Positions 10,900 through 22,894 of a DNA stretch of 64,000 bases are shown here, one piece after another. The notes under the pieces were generated by a model, which ran no database searches, had not been told where the DNA came from, and saw only the letters and a program-made list of their open reading frames with translations. The stretch lies in contig JAGHQL010000127.1 of assembly GCA_020080175.1 (NCBI GenBank), positions 1-64,000 of the forward strand. The letters run 5' to 3'. Each line of letters begins with the position of its first letter. The stretch's first letter is position 1. Source of the stretch: Glutinoglossum americanum (Eukaryota > Ascomycota > Geoglossomycetes > Geoglossales > Geoglossaceae). The position numbers were made by a program, and so were the translations under genes.

Positions 10900-12760
10900 T
10901 TCTTCATAGATCGGCGGTTAGGATCCGCTGTATCGTGGGACATGTTTGCAGCCGGCAAAAGCTGACTTCTCCGGATTATTGTTTCCACAGCCCCACGGAG
11001 AGCCCCGCGTAGCCTCACGGCGGCGAATGTATCCTGCAGCCAATCGGCATAATGCGTTGCGACACCTTCTCCCGCGAAAATGGCCGTTTAGTAAAAAAAA
11101 GCTGAAAAGATGTGGGAGGAAAGCCCAGCGCTGGCCGAGCCCGATGAAATTCATAGCAATTCACATGTCAAGGTCGTGGAGCCTTTTACCTCTCCAAGAT
11201 GTCCACGAAAAGATAGGCTAGGCCGGTAGGGTAGACGGGTTGAGAGAATAGAATAGGAAGCGACTCTGCCCAAAGGAGTAGGAATACCGATATTGAGTTA
11301 CCCGAACTACCGTAGGCTTATTTGGGGCCGTTCGTTTTCCTAGCTAACGTTTCTGCAAAAACGCTCAGGCCGCCGCTATGGCCAACCCAGTTGCTCAGGA
11401 CCGGTATAAGAAATTTTGCTGTCATATGAAGGGGAGCGTGGAAATAAAGATACACAGAGTCTATTTAATTACTCTGTGAGCACCCTCGCTAAGCGATTAT
11501 CCCAGCTGCCCTTCTCTGTCCTTTGAGCGATCACGACAGTTCCGAACCTAGATGTTGATGGGCTCCATGTATCGCAGCGCTTCCCATGGGGGAATATATG
11601 CCTTGCGGCTGACTATAGATGAGGCTCCACCTGTGGCACTAAAGATTAGGACGTCTCTCACGATATACGACAAGTAGTGCCATTCGCGATTTCCTAATTT
11701 ATGATATGAATATCTCGAATCGAAAATACCTTGAACCCTTCCTGTCTCTTCAGTTCACGGCCCCGGCCGCGGGCTCCTTCGGCAGTCATTTAGCTACCCC
11801 TCAGTTTCAGAGAGCAATTCTCTAGTGCCCCAACGAGAGTATTCGGTGTATGGAATCATAATGCTCGTCGAATCAGACAGTGAGAATCCATGCTGTTCGA
11901 GTAGGTAGACCATCTAGCAAAACTTGTCCACTGAGCGACGTACCGTAAGGCTCAACCCTACATCTTTAACTAGCGGACCGAAGAAGCGACGTCTAGGAAA
12001 CCCTGCGCTGTCTCAGACTGGATGTTGGAGTGTGAATTTGCCTCCAGACGTCCAACTTCCCTCCATCTCTGCTGCTGCGAGGTGGAAGTTATGCTCTACG
12101 TACAGAAGTGGTTGAGTAAAAGCATGTAAATAAAGGATGGGGGTAAATGAATTAAATTGACTTATAACTATCGAATGCTAGCTATATAGAGTTGAAGGTA
12201 TATAAGTGTAAGATGTCGATGTTAATACTGATATCAGGTATGGTTAACATCGGAATGGTAATAGAACCTTCTGACAATTCTTCAAGTTAACATTCTGTCA
12301 GCTAAAATCTCCCTTCCCGTTCCTGTATTCAGTTACAACTCACAACTCAATTCCGATAACAAACGAAGTATTATACTTCCCCTTTCTACTCTAGTCCCCC
12401 CAGGGTTTTGACCAGGACGAATGAAACCATCCAAATCAGAGACGTTGCCCCTTTTAAGGTTAGCCGCTCGTAGCCCAAAAAGAGCAGTTGTCATCGAATG
12501 AGATAGTCCCTGAGCTGATGAAGCAGCTAGTGCCAACCTGTACCAATAGCACAAGCCAAGATATATCAGCGACAATTTTCCCGAACGAGCGAAGTAACGT
12601 CGTAACCCTGATCCAGAAGCTAAGATAGTAGCACCCTGACATAGACACGCAGATCTTCCCGGCTCCTGTATAACTACTCAACCTCATAGATGGCCATGCT
12701 CGGTGTGATCTGGAAAATGCTAAGGGCTAACGGCACAAAATAGATTCGTACCGCGAACCG
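10900..12760. other. Intergenic, no gene supported
   Basis: Only short reading frames with no recognisable domain. The part from about 12120 to 12330 is AT-rich. No repeat or terminal inverted repeat was noticed. Confidence 0.4.
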
Positions 12761-12763
12761 TGA

Positions 12764-13036
12764 TCAGACGCGCTCTGGCGATAACTTTGTGAGACTCTCT
12801 AGCATCGCCGTATCCGCCCGAAATTCGGTCTTCCAACCCATCTTCCTATCATAGTATTGTCGAAAGTGTAGAGCCAAGGTCTGCAGCCGTATAAGAATAT
12901 CTTCGAGTCTCATGTCGACCTCAAATAGATTTCGCAGAGGTTCGTTAAGAGTGCGTAGCATGTAGCTGTAGAACGCTTCTACAGATGACCTGTTGACCCA
13001 AAACAGAACTTCAACAGACAGGACACTACGTTATAG
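12764..13036 (-). pseudogene. Orphan coding fragment, helical, unknown
   Basis: A continuous reading of about 90 codons (SVEVLFWVNRSSVEAFYSYM, then LRTLNEPLRNLFEVDMRLED) ends at a stop at 12764. Composition (amphipathic Leu/Arg/Glu, FYSYMLRTL, LQTLALHFRQYYDRK) looks like real protein rather than chance, but no start codon with context, splice sites or family could be assigned. It lies about 2 kb upstream of the broken NLR-like gene on the same strand and could be debris of a helical N-terminal domain. Confidence 0.3.
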
Positions 13037-13039
13037 TAT

Positions 13040-14807
13040 GTGAATGGGTTTCGGTCCTAGTAACTATGCACTCTATTAGCCGGCTAAAGAAATTAGGCTT
13101 GGGATTATCCTGACTTGCCGTTTCCACTTGACGGTATCGCCCGTACTCCTGCCCGCTCCGATGTCCCTTGAGGTGCCTAAGCAACTCATCTTCTGGAGCC
13201 AGTGCTGTCTCCGGAATTCACCGACAGCCGGTAGTTCGTAACTGAGTGCTTCCCAAGCCTAGTCCTGTAAATGGATATCCCCGGACTGCATAGAACTCTC
13301 ACGACCTATGCACATAGCAATGGTTTCTACACTGTCCAGCTAATGTTGTGACAATATAAGAATCGTTCCATACCCTCGACAGTGCACCAGACTAAACCAA
13401 TCATAGAGAAATTTGACCAGTTGAAAAATGAGGCACCACCGACATTGAACGGACCCGAGGAGCTCAGCACTGACACTCGGTGTATAAACAAGGAGGCAGG
13501 TATTGGGTCAAGCGGACGAGGCTGCACCCTAGGCCACTGGGTCGACTTGGCAACAGCAAAAGGAGGAGAGGAGATACGACTTTATTTAGGAATCGTAAGG
13601 CTCGCCCTGCTACTGCGGACCCAGTTAGCCCAAGGCTCCATTGGTGCCGGATAGTACTTAGCCTTGACACGAAGTATCCGAAATGGGGGTCGCACGCTAA
13701 CAAGTTTCCAAGCATAGCACACCCACCTCCCCATCAGCGGAGTAATAAGGAGCTAGCTATATCGTACAGCCATGGGCCGTCGGGATGGTGGGTTCCGTTT
13801 CAGTCTCACAAAGAAACCATCTCAATCGCCATGATTCCATTGGCAAATCGAGACAAGCTGAGGAGCCGAGGACGACCTAGCGATCCGGGCGCAGTGCGTC
13901 TCAAATTAAGAGAAAATGCCTCAGTTCATGCGCGCAAGTAGGTCGTGGGCATCGTTAAAAAGAGAGTCTAGCAATCGGCAATGGCGTCACGTGTGACGCC
14001 ATACCCGGAATGGAGATCCCTAACTTCGTCGGTCGATTCACCCAGAACACGCAGTACGGAGCACTATTTAGGCCATACATGTATAGTATAATCTTCCTAG
14101 TAATCCGTTATGTATATTTTCTCCAATTGAACTTATAGTTTTTGAGATCAATTACTTTTTAAATCTTCTTTAATATATTTATGCACAGGGCGAGCGTTTG
14201 TTGAATCCTGTCGAAGTTGGCCACTCAACGCCAATTACCCACGCCACATTTCTACTGCATGAGATCATGAGATAGATGCACGTGCATATAAATAGACCCC
14301 ACGAGCCTCACCCATAAATAGACAGCCTTATATATGACCACCAAGAACTTCTGCTAAATGACGCTTCTTTCATTCAATAAATACATGGCTACATACACAA
14401 AGCAAGGGGTATTGCTTTCTACTGAGACAGCAAAGAGACAACGCAACGTAGCACGCCTCCTTTCCTTCCATCGCCTCTCTCCGGCTCTCTTTCTTTCATA
14501 GAGACCGAGGAAACAATTAAACGCAAAAACGGAGAACACTATCAAGCTCGCTGGCGCAAACCACCCATATTAAAGTAAAATATCTATATGTGACCGACTT
14601 TGGGTATTTTTTTCGTTTTTTTGGATTTCTTGCTGCGTCCCTATTTGACGTACTAGGCAGTACGCTAGACAGACGAACGAACTTCGTAGCCCCTTTTCGG
14701 GGCCTTGGTTTCGTTTTCTATCATCTCATTAATTCATTCCTTCTCTTTGTTTTTTCCCCATCTCATTACATCGTTCGTTCGTAAAGCTGGTTGGTCATGC
14801 TTCATGA
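13040..14807. other. Intergenic with one palindrome; otherwise nothing
   Basis: No supported gene. It contains a near-perfect palindrome at 13981-14002 and an AT-rich stretch at about 14080-14180. A TATAAATAG motif at about 14287-14295 could be a core promoter, but no reading frame downstream of it is convincing. The right part (14550-14807) should contain the 3' UTR of the secreted-protein gene on the minus strand. Confidence 0.4.
13981..14002. promoter_or_regulatory. Palindrome with TGACG half-sites around an E-box
   Basis: Two inverted 10-bp arms (ATGGCGTCAC and GTGACGCCAT) are separated by GT. The centre reads CACGTG, the bHLH E-box core. The arms contain GCGTCA/TGACGC, half-sites typical of bZIP (CRE-like) factors. 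No confident gene starts within 500 bp, so a regulatory role is only a possibility. Confidence 0.3.
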
Positions 14808-15911
14808 TCATGTGCACTGGAATGTCTGGCCTTGCGGATCGCCAAAGACTGCTTGGTCGGTGAAGTATTCGAGTTGGTAGGGGTAGTCGACGCATTTCCC
14901 GCCGCCTGATGGGCCTACATGCGGGCAGTGAACCTATCAGACGAGTCAGAATTTCCCGTGATCGACGCCGAAGTGATAGAAGGGCCGTTAATAAAAATTA
15001 GCAAGGGAAAGAGAATCTTGACATACATCTGGCCTAACGGTTGTCAAAACGAGGTGGATAGTCCGACACACGATGTTGTCCCCCCACGCCTCATCGTACG
15101 TCCCATACGGCTTCTGTGACAGTGAGGTCACGCAGTGATCGATGTCCGTCCATTGCGAATCCGCACCCATGCACTTTTGCTGTGTAACGGCACACAGGCC
15201 CTCTATGGATCGGGCCTGTTGGCTCGGGTCGGAGATGGAGAAGCCGTTATTAACTTCAAGCCAGGTGTTGAGGTTGGGAATCCAGGCGTCATATTTGAGG
15301 ACGGCACCGCAGTCGTCGAACCGCCAGAATGCGACCTGCGTTGAAAATTGTGATGTCAGAATTGTGAAAACTGATGACGGGGATTGCTAGGCTCGTACGC
15401 CCCGATATCAAAGGAAACTCACCTGCTTCAATGTCGACAGCTGCTTCCCATCATCCTGTCCCCCCGGGTTCACGACCTTCGTTTCCAAATATACCACACT
15501 CGCTGCGACTTCAGGGCAGCTACTCGTAAACTCCACGATCTCCGCTTTGGAAATAACCACCGACCTAACTCCCTGCTGCGCAATCGGTGACAACGCAAAG
15601 AAATACTCTATCGAATCCTCGAAGCCTGAGAAGTTCCCCACCGGGTTCACACGCCCGGAAGCGTCGTTGTTAAAGAGTCCTGCGGGAACAGCGTTGGGGC
15701 CATGGATGAGGATAGGAAGCTGGTTGGGAAAGACCGTGAGGTCGTAGATTGAACTCAGGGTGGCGAGGTTGCGTTTTTGGAAGGGAGTGAGAGAGCGAGG
15801 GAGGGCGTAGGTGGTTGTAGTGAGGACGGTGAGGTTGAGGAAGAGGTTGAGGATAAGGGAGGGGAGAACGAACGACTTATGCCGGAATAACGACAGCATC
15901 ATCCCCATCAT
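14808..15911 (-). CDS. Conserved secreted fungal protein, three exons
   Basis: Exons 15911-15423, 15335-15027 and 14933-14808, all phase 0, give 307 residues. Intron 1 (87 bp) has donor GTGAGT and acceptor ACGCAG; intron 2 (93 bp) has donor GTATGT, a TGCTAAT branch-like motif and acceptor GATAG. The N-terminus is a signal peptide: charged start, hydrophobic core about residues 14-33, likely cleavage after TTTYA before LPRS. The mature part has LSSIYDLTVFPNQ, then VAFWRFDDCGAVLKYDAWIP in exon 2, a run of Cys residues (GLCAVTQQKCMG, DHCV, NIVCR) and a GGGKCVDYPYQLEYF tail ending FQCT. Paired Cys fit disulfide bonds outside the cell. I recognise the pattern as a recurring fungal secreted family without a function; an NTF2-like fold is conceivable but unproven. 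The 5' leader is GA-rich on the coding strand. Confidence 0.82.
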
Positions 15912-18900
15912 CTGCTTTTTCTCTCTCTCTCTTCAATCTTATTCAGCAGCGAACGTCTTTTCCTCAACGCAACTCAACGAAAGACAAACCCAACGAAAAG
16001 GTGGTGTATGTACTGTACAGGCGGAACAGAGGAAACCGTGAGCATGCAGATCCGCAGAAAAATTTCCTAGCCAGCCAGTCCACCGGAGAAAAGCAAAAAA
16101 CCTGCCTACACTCTCCCTTTCATACTCGCGGCTGACTACTGCATAACTGCACAATGTGTTGGCAATCATGGTGTTGGCGTTAGTAGCGAAACGAAGCGGC
16201 TGGCGGCGCGTTAGGATCGCATTGGTGACAGGGAAGAGCTGTCCAACGTTGCAAAAAATCATCAGCTCGAAGGCCCTAGGGCGAGCTAAGAAGTTAAGAA
16301 AAAAAAACGAAATTCCCGGAATTCTTTTTTTTTACTGGCTGTACGGACTCGGTCACTGCCTGCATAGAAAAGCGGGACGTGGTACCACAAAGCCTCTTTT
16401 TTTCTGCCGGCCCCCAGCGTTAAAGTTGCCGTTTCTGGTAGCCAGTACCTATCGCCCGTGCAGCACACGCACGTCCCATCACCTTCCCTCCACCTTGCCT
16501 CGTCCTTCATCGAAGCTCACACCCAGCCTCTCGAGTTTCGCAGAGGAAAAAAAAGTTCCGCTCGCTCATCCCATCTCATTTAGACTTCGCTGGCACAACT
16601 AAACTCCCACTAACCCGAGCCAATGCCCCTGCAACCGCCACGCCAGTGCCTAGAAGCTAAGATTTCCCAAGGACCAGTTTTTTGCGCCCCTTCCCTGGTC
16701 GAATTTAATTTGTTTAATTACGGTCCTGCCCAGGTTTCCAACCGAGACAAGCCGTCGATCTACGGCCTAGCGGTGAGCCAATGAAATTCGCAAACTTGGG
16801 ATTCGCGGCCATCCGGCTACTCGGGCGCGAAGATGTCAATCCCGAAAGTGGGGATGGACGGATGTGTGATGCAATTGCGCAGGGCGGGCAGCGCTCTGGA
16901 TGGATGGAGCGGATGGTGATGAGAGCTATATGTATGTAGCACGTACTGTGCGTACATCTACATAAATGCACATGTCATGCAATGCGAGAACAGCTGGCTG
17001 GCGAGCGAGACGATAACCCATCGATGAACGCGAAATGCGCTACGCATTAGGCGATCGGTGAGAGCATCCAGCCTTCTTCCAAGCTAATCAAGCCCGTATG
17101 TTATACGTTACGTATGTCATCTTTCCTTTTTACCTAGTCCCGCTTACAACGTAGTACTTTGCGTACTTTTGCACAGAAAATTCTTCTCTTTTAATCTCGG
17201 CAGAAGAACCCAAAAGCAAGAAGAAAAAGGTCTCGGGACGCGGAGATGACGAAACGACGGCGATACGCTTGCCCGCGTGTGGCGTTGCCCGATTGGGCTG
17301 TTTGTTGTTTTCAACGATGGTTTGGTGGTTTTATGAGAAGCACAGTCACTCTCTTTTCATAAAACGGTGTCCTGGTGAAATACATACTCCCGGGATGGAT
17401 GGGCGATCGGATCGCACAGGTGTGTGTGGAGAAGTTTTAGGGCAGGGGTGCCGAGAGTTGGGTTCCCGGAAATGGATTCCCGTGGTGGAAGAAACGAGCC
17501 AGTCGATGCGGTTCGAGCGAGGCGGAAGAAGTTTGGCTGGGATAAACCTCCGAGCGACACGTTTTCATCGCTGATCCCTCAGATGGGACGAGATATTTTT
17601 GGTGCTCGTAGGATCAGTTGAACTCTCATCGCCATCCAGCGATACACCGAAATTCACGACTCTCATTTCTCCAAGTATCTCGTACCATCTGCCGCCTCCA
17701 CCCCCATGCCAACCCAACCTCCCAGCCAAAAACAAGTAAGGAAGGGCGACCAAGATTTTAAGATTAAGATTCCGAGGGTCTGGTGTAGGCAACAGACAAC
17801 AACGGTATGACCGAAGATAAACCGGGTGGGGGACGATTTAGAAGGGAGCGGTCAGCACGACCCCACGGACTCCGCCAACCAAGAGAAATCGACCGAAGCC
17901 ATAACCAAGGACTTCTGTACCTACGTACCAGAGAACTGAAACCCGTCCTCCAGATAAAAATCCCCAAGAGCCATCAGAGCAAAATCTAGAAGGCTCAATC
18001 CCAGCCACACAAGAGGACACGCGATACGAAGGAATTCGACTCGCATGGCAAGCAGCCACCCGCGCTTTCCCCAAGCCAAGCGGGGCGCGGGCTAAAACAA
18101 AACCAGCCAACCACCTTCATTTCCCTCCCGCTTCCCAGCCACATCAAATCTCCCCCGTTATCTCGCTGCAAAGGCATGGTGGCTCAAAAAGAATGTTAGC
18201 ATAGCCAACACAAAAAAAAAGCATTCGTTAGAAACGAGCCCTCACCAAGCCCCAGCATCGGCCGACCGGAATTTCCAGTAGAGGCTTTAGGCTACTTTTT
18301 TTTTTTTTTTTGGGCATTCTTATTTATTTTTTTAATTTAATCTTTCCGGCAACAGAGCTAAGTATGTTATTCCCCTGGTGAGGAGGAGTATGTGCGTTTA
18401 TTTATTATTTTTTTTAGCCGTCACGCTGCCGCATACGCATACGTGCACACATCATTCAGCGGTCACGACCGATCGAGGCTCGTGCCCTAAGCTGCGAGGG
18501 GGGCCGCTTAGATAATTTCTGATTGGCGAGCGAGAGAAAAATGATTATTATTGTACGACAAACCTTCCCAACGCCAAATATATGCGTGGGAAAAAGTATC
18601 TAGTTTTGCGCCCGGGAGGCATGTGGTTGATGAGGTTCCGAGGGGATAAAGGCTTGTCTCGACCATAGTTGAGAAATAGCCTCGAATAACCCTCTTGGAT
18701 AATTAATGCCAGGGTGGTTTTAGCCTAGCTATTTTTTATGTGAGCGTAAGTAGCACTTTAGAGCTAGGTTGCGCGGGCCTATCCTTATATCGGCTACCTT
18801 CAAAAGCGCTGCCCAAAGGCATCTGGGGCGCAGGACCAGACGACTGCCGCCTTTAGACTCTGCGGAGATCTGGGAAGAAGAGTCGGCAAGGCCCTTTGCC

Positions 18901-19250
18901 ACCCGATGCTGGGGCCGTATCTGTAGTGGCGACTCTGGGAGCGAACTATGTTGGTAAAAGTTAGGCGCCTTGGTTATATATAATACGGGAGTGATTCAAG
19001 GAATTGTTTCTTGTATATCACGCATTTTCACTTGGTACCGCCAAAATGCCATGAGGCTGTGCGCGCTGGGAGGTGTTGCCGTGGCCGTTCGGTGGCGACG
19101 GGTATGCTGGGTGGCAGTATGCATCCCTCCGCTGGGTATGCCATGTACTCGGTTCCACTGCATTGTAGATGAAAAGTCTTCTCCCGCTGCATGGCGATCT
19201 CGGCGCTTCATTTGAGCACTCAGCCAGGTGCTTGTCCCAGGCTATTCTTC
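15912..19250. other. Long intergenic, homopolymer-rich, no gene supported
   Basis: About 3.3 kb with no reading frame that looks like protein. It has poly-A/T runs (16300-16335, 18297-18312, 18405-18415) and CT-rich tracts at 15917-15950 that are the promoter side of the secreted-protein gene. No transposon ends were identified. Confidence 0.4.
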
Positions 19251-19252
19251 CG

Positions 19253-19930
19253 TATGTCAACAGGGTTGACCCCCATAGCCACAGGCATCCTCCCGAGGAT
19301 TACCGCTGTCTCGTGGTTTATGTGTTTGGGAACTCCCATGAATGTAGGCGCACACCCAGGTGCCACTATCACCTCAAGGTGCATATATCCGGGGGACTCC
19401 CATGACTGTGGGCACCTCCAGGGCCGCTGTTTTATTGAGGCGTTGGTGAGACCCCTAAAGCCACCGGGCGCGCCCCAGAAAATGCAAGGAGAAGGGGAAA
19501 GCAGGAGAAACGGTAAGCGGGTTTCCAGTAAACCCTTTGTGATGGTATCTGGGCAAGCAAAGCGCGGTATTTGAGAAATTACCCCATAACCCAACTCGCT
19601 CATTGGGGGTAATTTCCCAAACAATGATTTTCTAAATTGATGGGCGGAACAATATCGGTATTGTGAGTTATAGGGGTATCCCATCATAATAGGTATTCCA
19701 CCAAGGGCCACCACCATATCATAGGATATACGTTGAGGTAAACTCCTATCACCGCAGCGCTCCCCCAAGGGCTACCATTGTGTCGCAGCGCACATGTTTG
19801 AGAGGAACTCCATTAACTATGGACGTCCCGCTAAGGACCAGGGACTACGCTGTATGACAGGAGAGGCTCTCGTAACTATTGGGCGTGCCCACGGAGAATG
19901 TATTAGTGTCTAGGTTATGCTCATGCGGGG
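19253..19930. repeat. Degenerate ~64-bp tandem repeat, interrupted
   Basis: Units share a core like GGAACTCCCATGAcTgTGGGC followed by CCCAGGGCCACC and a TATGTTT-like end. Starts are near 19262, 19328, 19391, then 19672, 19735, 19799 and 19860. Spacing is 61-66 bp, which is not a multiple of three, so it is not a coding repeat. The block is interrupted at about 19440-19670 by different sequence that includes an inverted repeat (about 19573-19617). Confidence 0.6.
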
Positions 19931-21748
19931 AACCACATAGACGCTATGGAGTGGAAGGGCAGGTAGTAAAGTGGCCAGTTGATTGTATATCAAAGATGCT
20001 CTTGAATGTGAAGTAAAATGGAAGAACGTACCGCGGAGTTCTTATGCTCCTGAGGTCCATGAGGCGTCCACAATAGTTGGTAGACTAGCAAAGAATGCTG
20101 ATCGCCGGTGCCTGAGAACGTTAACATGAGCTCGTCCCGAGCTTGAATTAGTGCTAGGAATGCTGGCCGTCATTGGAAGGACACAGTGGTAGTCAAAGAA
20201 TGGCAATAAAGAGTGTAGCCGATATATTGGCAATATTCGGGAATCCGCGGCTGGGAGCATTCCGATAGAGTGAAAAGAGAATAGATTAAGGAAATATAGA
20301 ATGCCCGATCCTGGCTTTCGTAATTGACATTGCTAATAATGATGAACTAGAGAAGATGGGAAGAAGGGAAGGAGGGAGACGAAGCATTTCACAGCAAGGG
20401 AATCCCGTGGTCCTGAGTGAAACACACGCTCAAAGCTGCTACAATCCCAGGATGAGTGTGGAGTCGCTGCCTACAGCTAGGGTTCAAAAAGTACGCGTAC
20501 ACTCGTGGCGTAACTCAGCAAATTCTCGGAAAAAGCGTACGCAAGCCCTTGATCTGGTGCTGTGTGACTCTGGGGGTTTTAATGTTAGATTTGGCGTCGT
20601 TGTTGTTGCCTTGCCTCATTACCCGCCTCGTTAGGTTGTGTTGTATCTACATCATCTTAGGCTAAACGAAGCGGATGCATATGCCGCCGGGTCCGCCCGC
20701 AGCGGCCAAGAGCTTAGTCAGACCCCGCAACAAGACATGGCGGAGTTCGCTAGCACCTTAAAGGACCTTATGCGCCCATTCTCTTTCAGTCTTGAACAAC
20801 CAACACACCAGCTCTTGAAGCCTTGACCAAGTAACTGCAGCAAACCCAACTTCAAACACTAACAACCCTAGGGGTACGGCTTCCGGAAATTTGACAAAGC
20901 CCAATAACGCCTTGAAGCTGCGCCGCAATGGTGCTCATCTTTGCACGGGCCCAGTTCTGGCCTCTGCTGACGGGGCGTGCCGTTGCGTCAGGTAGCCAGC
21001 TATGGGCTAAGTGACGTTTGAGCTCTACTGTGCTCGCAGATCTGAGAAACTCGGCCATCAAAGTTGCACCATACTTTACTCAATAGCTGGTTCGGCAATC
21101 CTTAGCTATGGCACGGCAAAACATAACGGCAAATACCAATAAACCTAAAGATATCGCTTCTAATACCGGAAACCTGGTCCTCAAGGTTGTCCTATGGTTC
21201 ACTGGGTACCTAGAGTAGCTAGGGATACGCAATACTTGACTATAGCGTGGCGAGACACTATGTTCGAACACCAACACCTCTAATATTACCTAGTGGCCCT
21301 TTAAACCGCAGTATAGTCCGCCGGGTGTCGATGTAAGATCGCAACCCTTAGCCGCGCCGCAGCAAGGCAGAACGCCACTCGAGACATCCCTGGGACTTCC
21401 CGTCTCCGAGACTGCAGATTCCGCTCACACATACAGAGGAGAGAAGCTTTGTCAGTACTTATAACCCTCCACAAGAGGAAGCCTGCAACGCCACGACTTC
21501 AGCTGAGCCACATAGTTATCCAGGATCTTTGGTAAAAAGCGAAAGGATGTTGGAGATGAGCAGGGGAATTAGCATCGTGTTGACGTAACTGCTCCTCGTA
21601 CTGTTGTACTAACAAAGCACTTCCCTCGAATCTTCAACAGATTCCTGCTCGCAGCCTACGCTGCCCTCGGAGTGAGCGTGACCGGGTGCGGCCACGCTCA
21701 TCCGTTAGACTACGTGGTCGAGGGGCTCCGTGTGCAGACACCGAGCAC
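19931..21748. other. Intergenic, no gene supported
   Basis: Short reading frames only. The right end grades into the promoter of the secreted repeat protein at 21878. No mobile element ends were seen. Confidence 0.4.
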
Positions 21749-21755
21749 TATAAAG
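21749..21755 (+). promoter_or_regulatory. TATA box of the secreted repeat-protein gene
   Basis: TATAAAG lies 123 nt upstream of the ATG at 21878 and is followed by pyrimidine-rich tracts (about 21764-21785 and 21835-21855), a usual fungal core promoter layout. Confidence 0.5.
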
Positions 21756-21877
21756 GCGGCCGATTCTTTCTCCCCAAAGCCTATTCTCTATCTGCATATT
21801 CGATAGACAGCGCGCCAGATCTGATTTATTAAACCGATCTTTCTTACCTCCCTGAAGTTCAATAAAGTGCGATAACC

Positions 21878-22662
21878 ATGTATCGTCGAACTATACTAGC
21901 TGCTCTACTGGCTGTGGGATTTTCCGGCGTCTGGGGCGGTACTGGTGCCTTCGGGTACAACGGTTCGTATGTAGACCATATTCGTCATTTTGGTTTCCTC
22001 GATTAGGGCTGACATTGTGCTTGGAAAATAGAGGTATACAGGCCACCGAAGATGTCGGCTCTAGTGAGACGTCGGTACCTATGATGTCCGAGACGGAGCA
22101 ATCTACAATCGGGATAGAGGTGTCTGCGACCGAAACGGAGGCACCTTTTGAAGTCGAGACGCAGGCACCCGCGACCGAGACGGAGGCACCTTTTGGAATC
22201 GAGACGGAGGCACTCGCGACCGAGACGGAGGCACCTGTATCCGAGACGAGATCTGTGTTCGGGAGGAAGCGTAGGGGCGATTCAACCTGGGCGCCTTTGG
22301 TGGTCGCGACGGAGGTGCCTACGTTGGAGCCGGAAGCACCTGCATTCGAGACGTCGGGGCCCGCGTCCGAGTCAGAGGCACCTGCGTTCGAGACATCAGG
22401 GCCCGCGTTTGAGCTGGAAGCGCCTGCATCCGAGACATCGTGGCCCGCGTTCGGGAGGAGGGGTGGGGGCGACTCGACTTGGGCGCCTTTCATAGTTGTG
22501 ACGCCGACGCCCGTGGCCGAGGCGCCTCTGACGCAGACGGGGACGACTATGGCCGGGCCGGAGGAGTCTATGACTAGGACGGGACCAGGCCTGGTCTGGA
22601 CGGGGTCGCCTTACTATAAGCCGGATAGGGCTCAGATGATTACGAGAAGCTGGACTGCGTGA
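21878..22662 (+). CDS. Secreted Thr/Glu/Pro-rich repeat protein, possible Kex2 substrate
   Basis: Exon 1 is 21878-21966 and exon 2 is 22032-22662. The 65-bp intron has donor GTATGT, branch-like GCTGAC and acceptor AAATAG, phase 2, giving 239 residues. The start MYRRTILAALLAVGFSGVWG is a clear signal peptide. The body has many short degenerate repeats (TETEAP, FETSGPA). Two longer modules end the repeat blocks: VFGRKRRGDSTWAPLVV and AFGRRGGGDSTWAPFIV. The first has a dibasic KRR site of the Kex2 type; the second keeps RR. It could be a cell-wall or matrix protein, or a repeat precursor cut by Kex2 with a DSTWAP peptide repeated twice. The family is not recognised. A Mutator-like element begins 180 bp downstream. 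The reverse strand is also open over the repeats, which I regard as a codon-bias shadow. Confidence 0.72.
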
Positions 22663-22837
22663 GGGGCGTTGACCCTGATGGCCACCAGAGGCTGAGTGTG
22701 AACGCGGGCGTGTGACGCGGGGATAAGGCGAGTGGCAAGAGCCAGCGCACTTAAGCAGCACTTTCTCTCGTTCTCTCTCTTTGCCTTGAACTGTGAAACC
22801 TGGGAATTGGGTGTATGGGATAGCAGTTTGGTGACGT

Positions 22838-22846
22838 TTTTCCATT
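22838..22846. repeat. Target-site duplication, left copy
   Basis: TTTTCCATT directly abuts the left end of the Mutator-like element. The partner at 29429-29437 reads TTTTCCACT, with eight of nine positions equal. Nine base pairs is the usual Mutator-superfamily duplication length. Confidence 0.7.
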
Positions 22847-22894
22847 GGGTTATTTACCGAAATACCCTCATTTTCAATTTTAATTACTCGGCTA

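Noticed and set aside
10946-11221. Opposing frames of 91 and 78 codons
   Set aside because: They overlap on both strands, are basic and low in information, with no domain or start context.
18297-18312. T-run read as a terminator
   Set aside because: Poly-T runs are common here and no RNA polymerase III gene was recognised next to it.
19191-19768. Overlapping frames of 127 and 182 codons on both strands
   Set aside because: They cover a 64-bp repeat whose period is not a multiple of three; the protein repeats do not keep frame.
21891-22493. Minus-strand frame of 200 codons over the secreted repeat protein
   Set aside because: The plus strand has a signal peptide, a clean intron and a TATA box; the minus strand has none of these.
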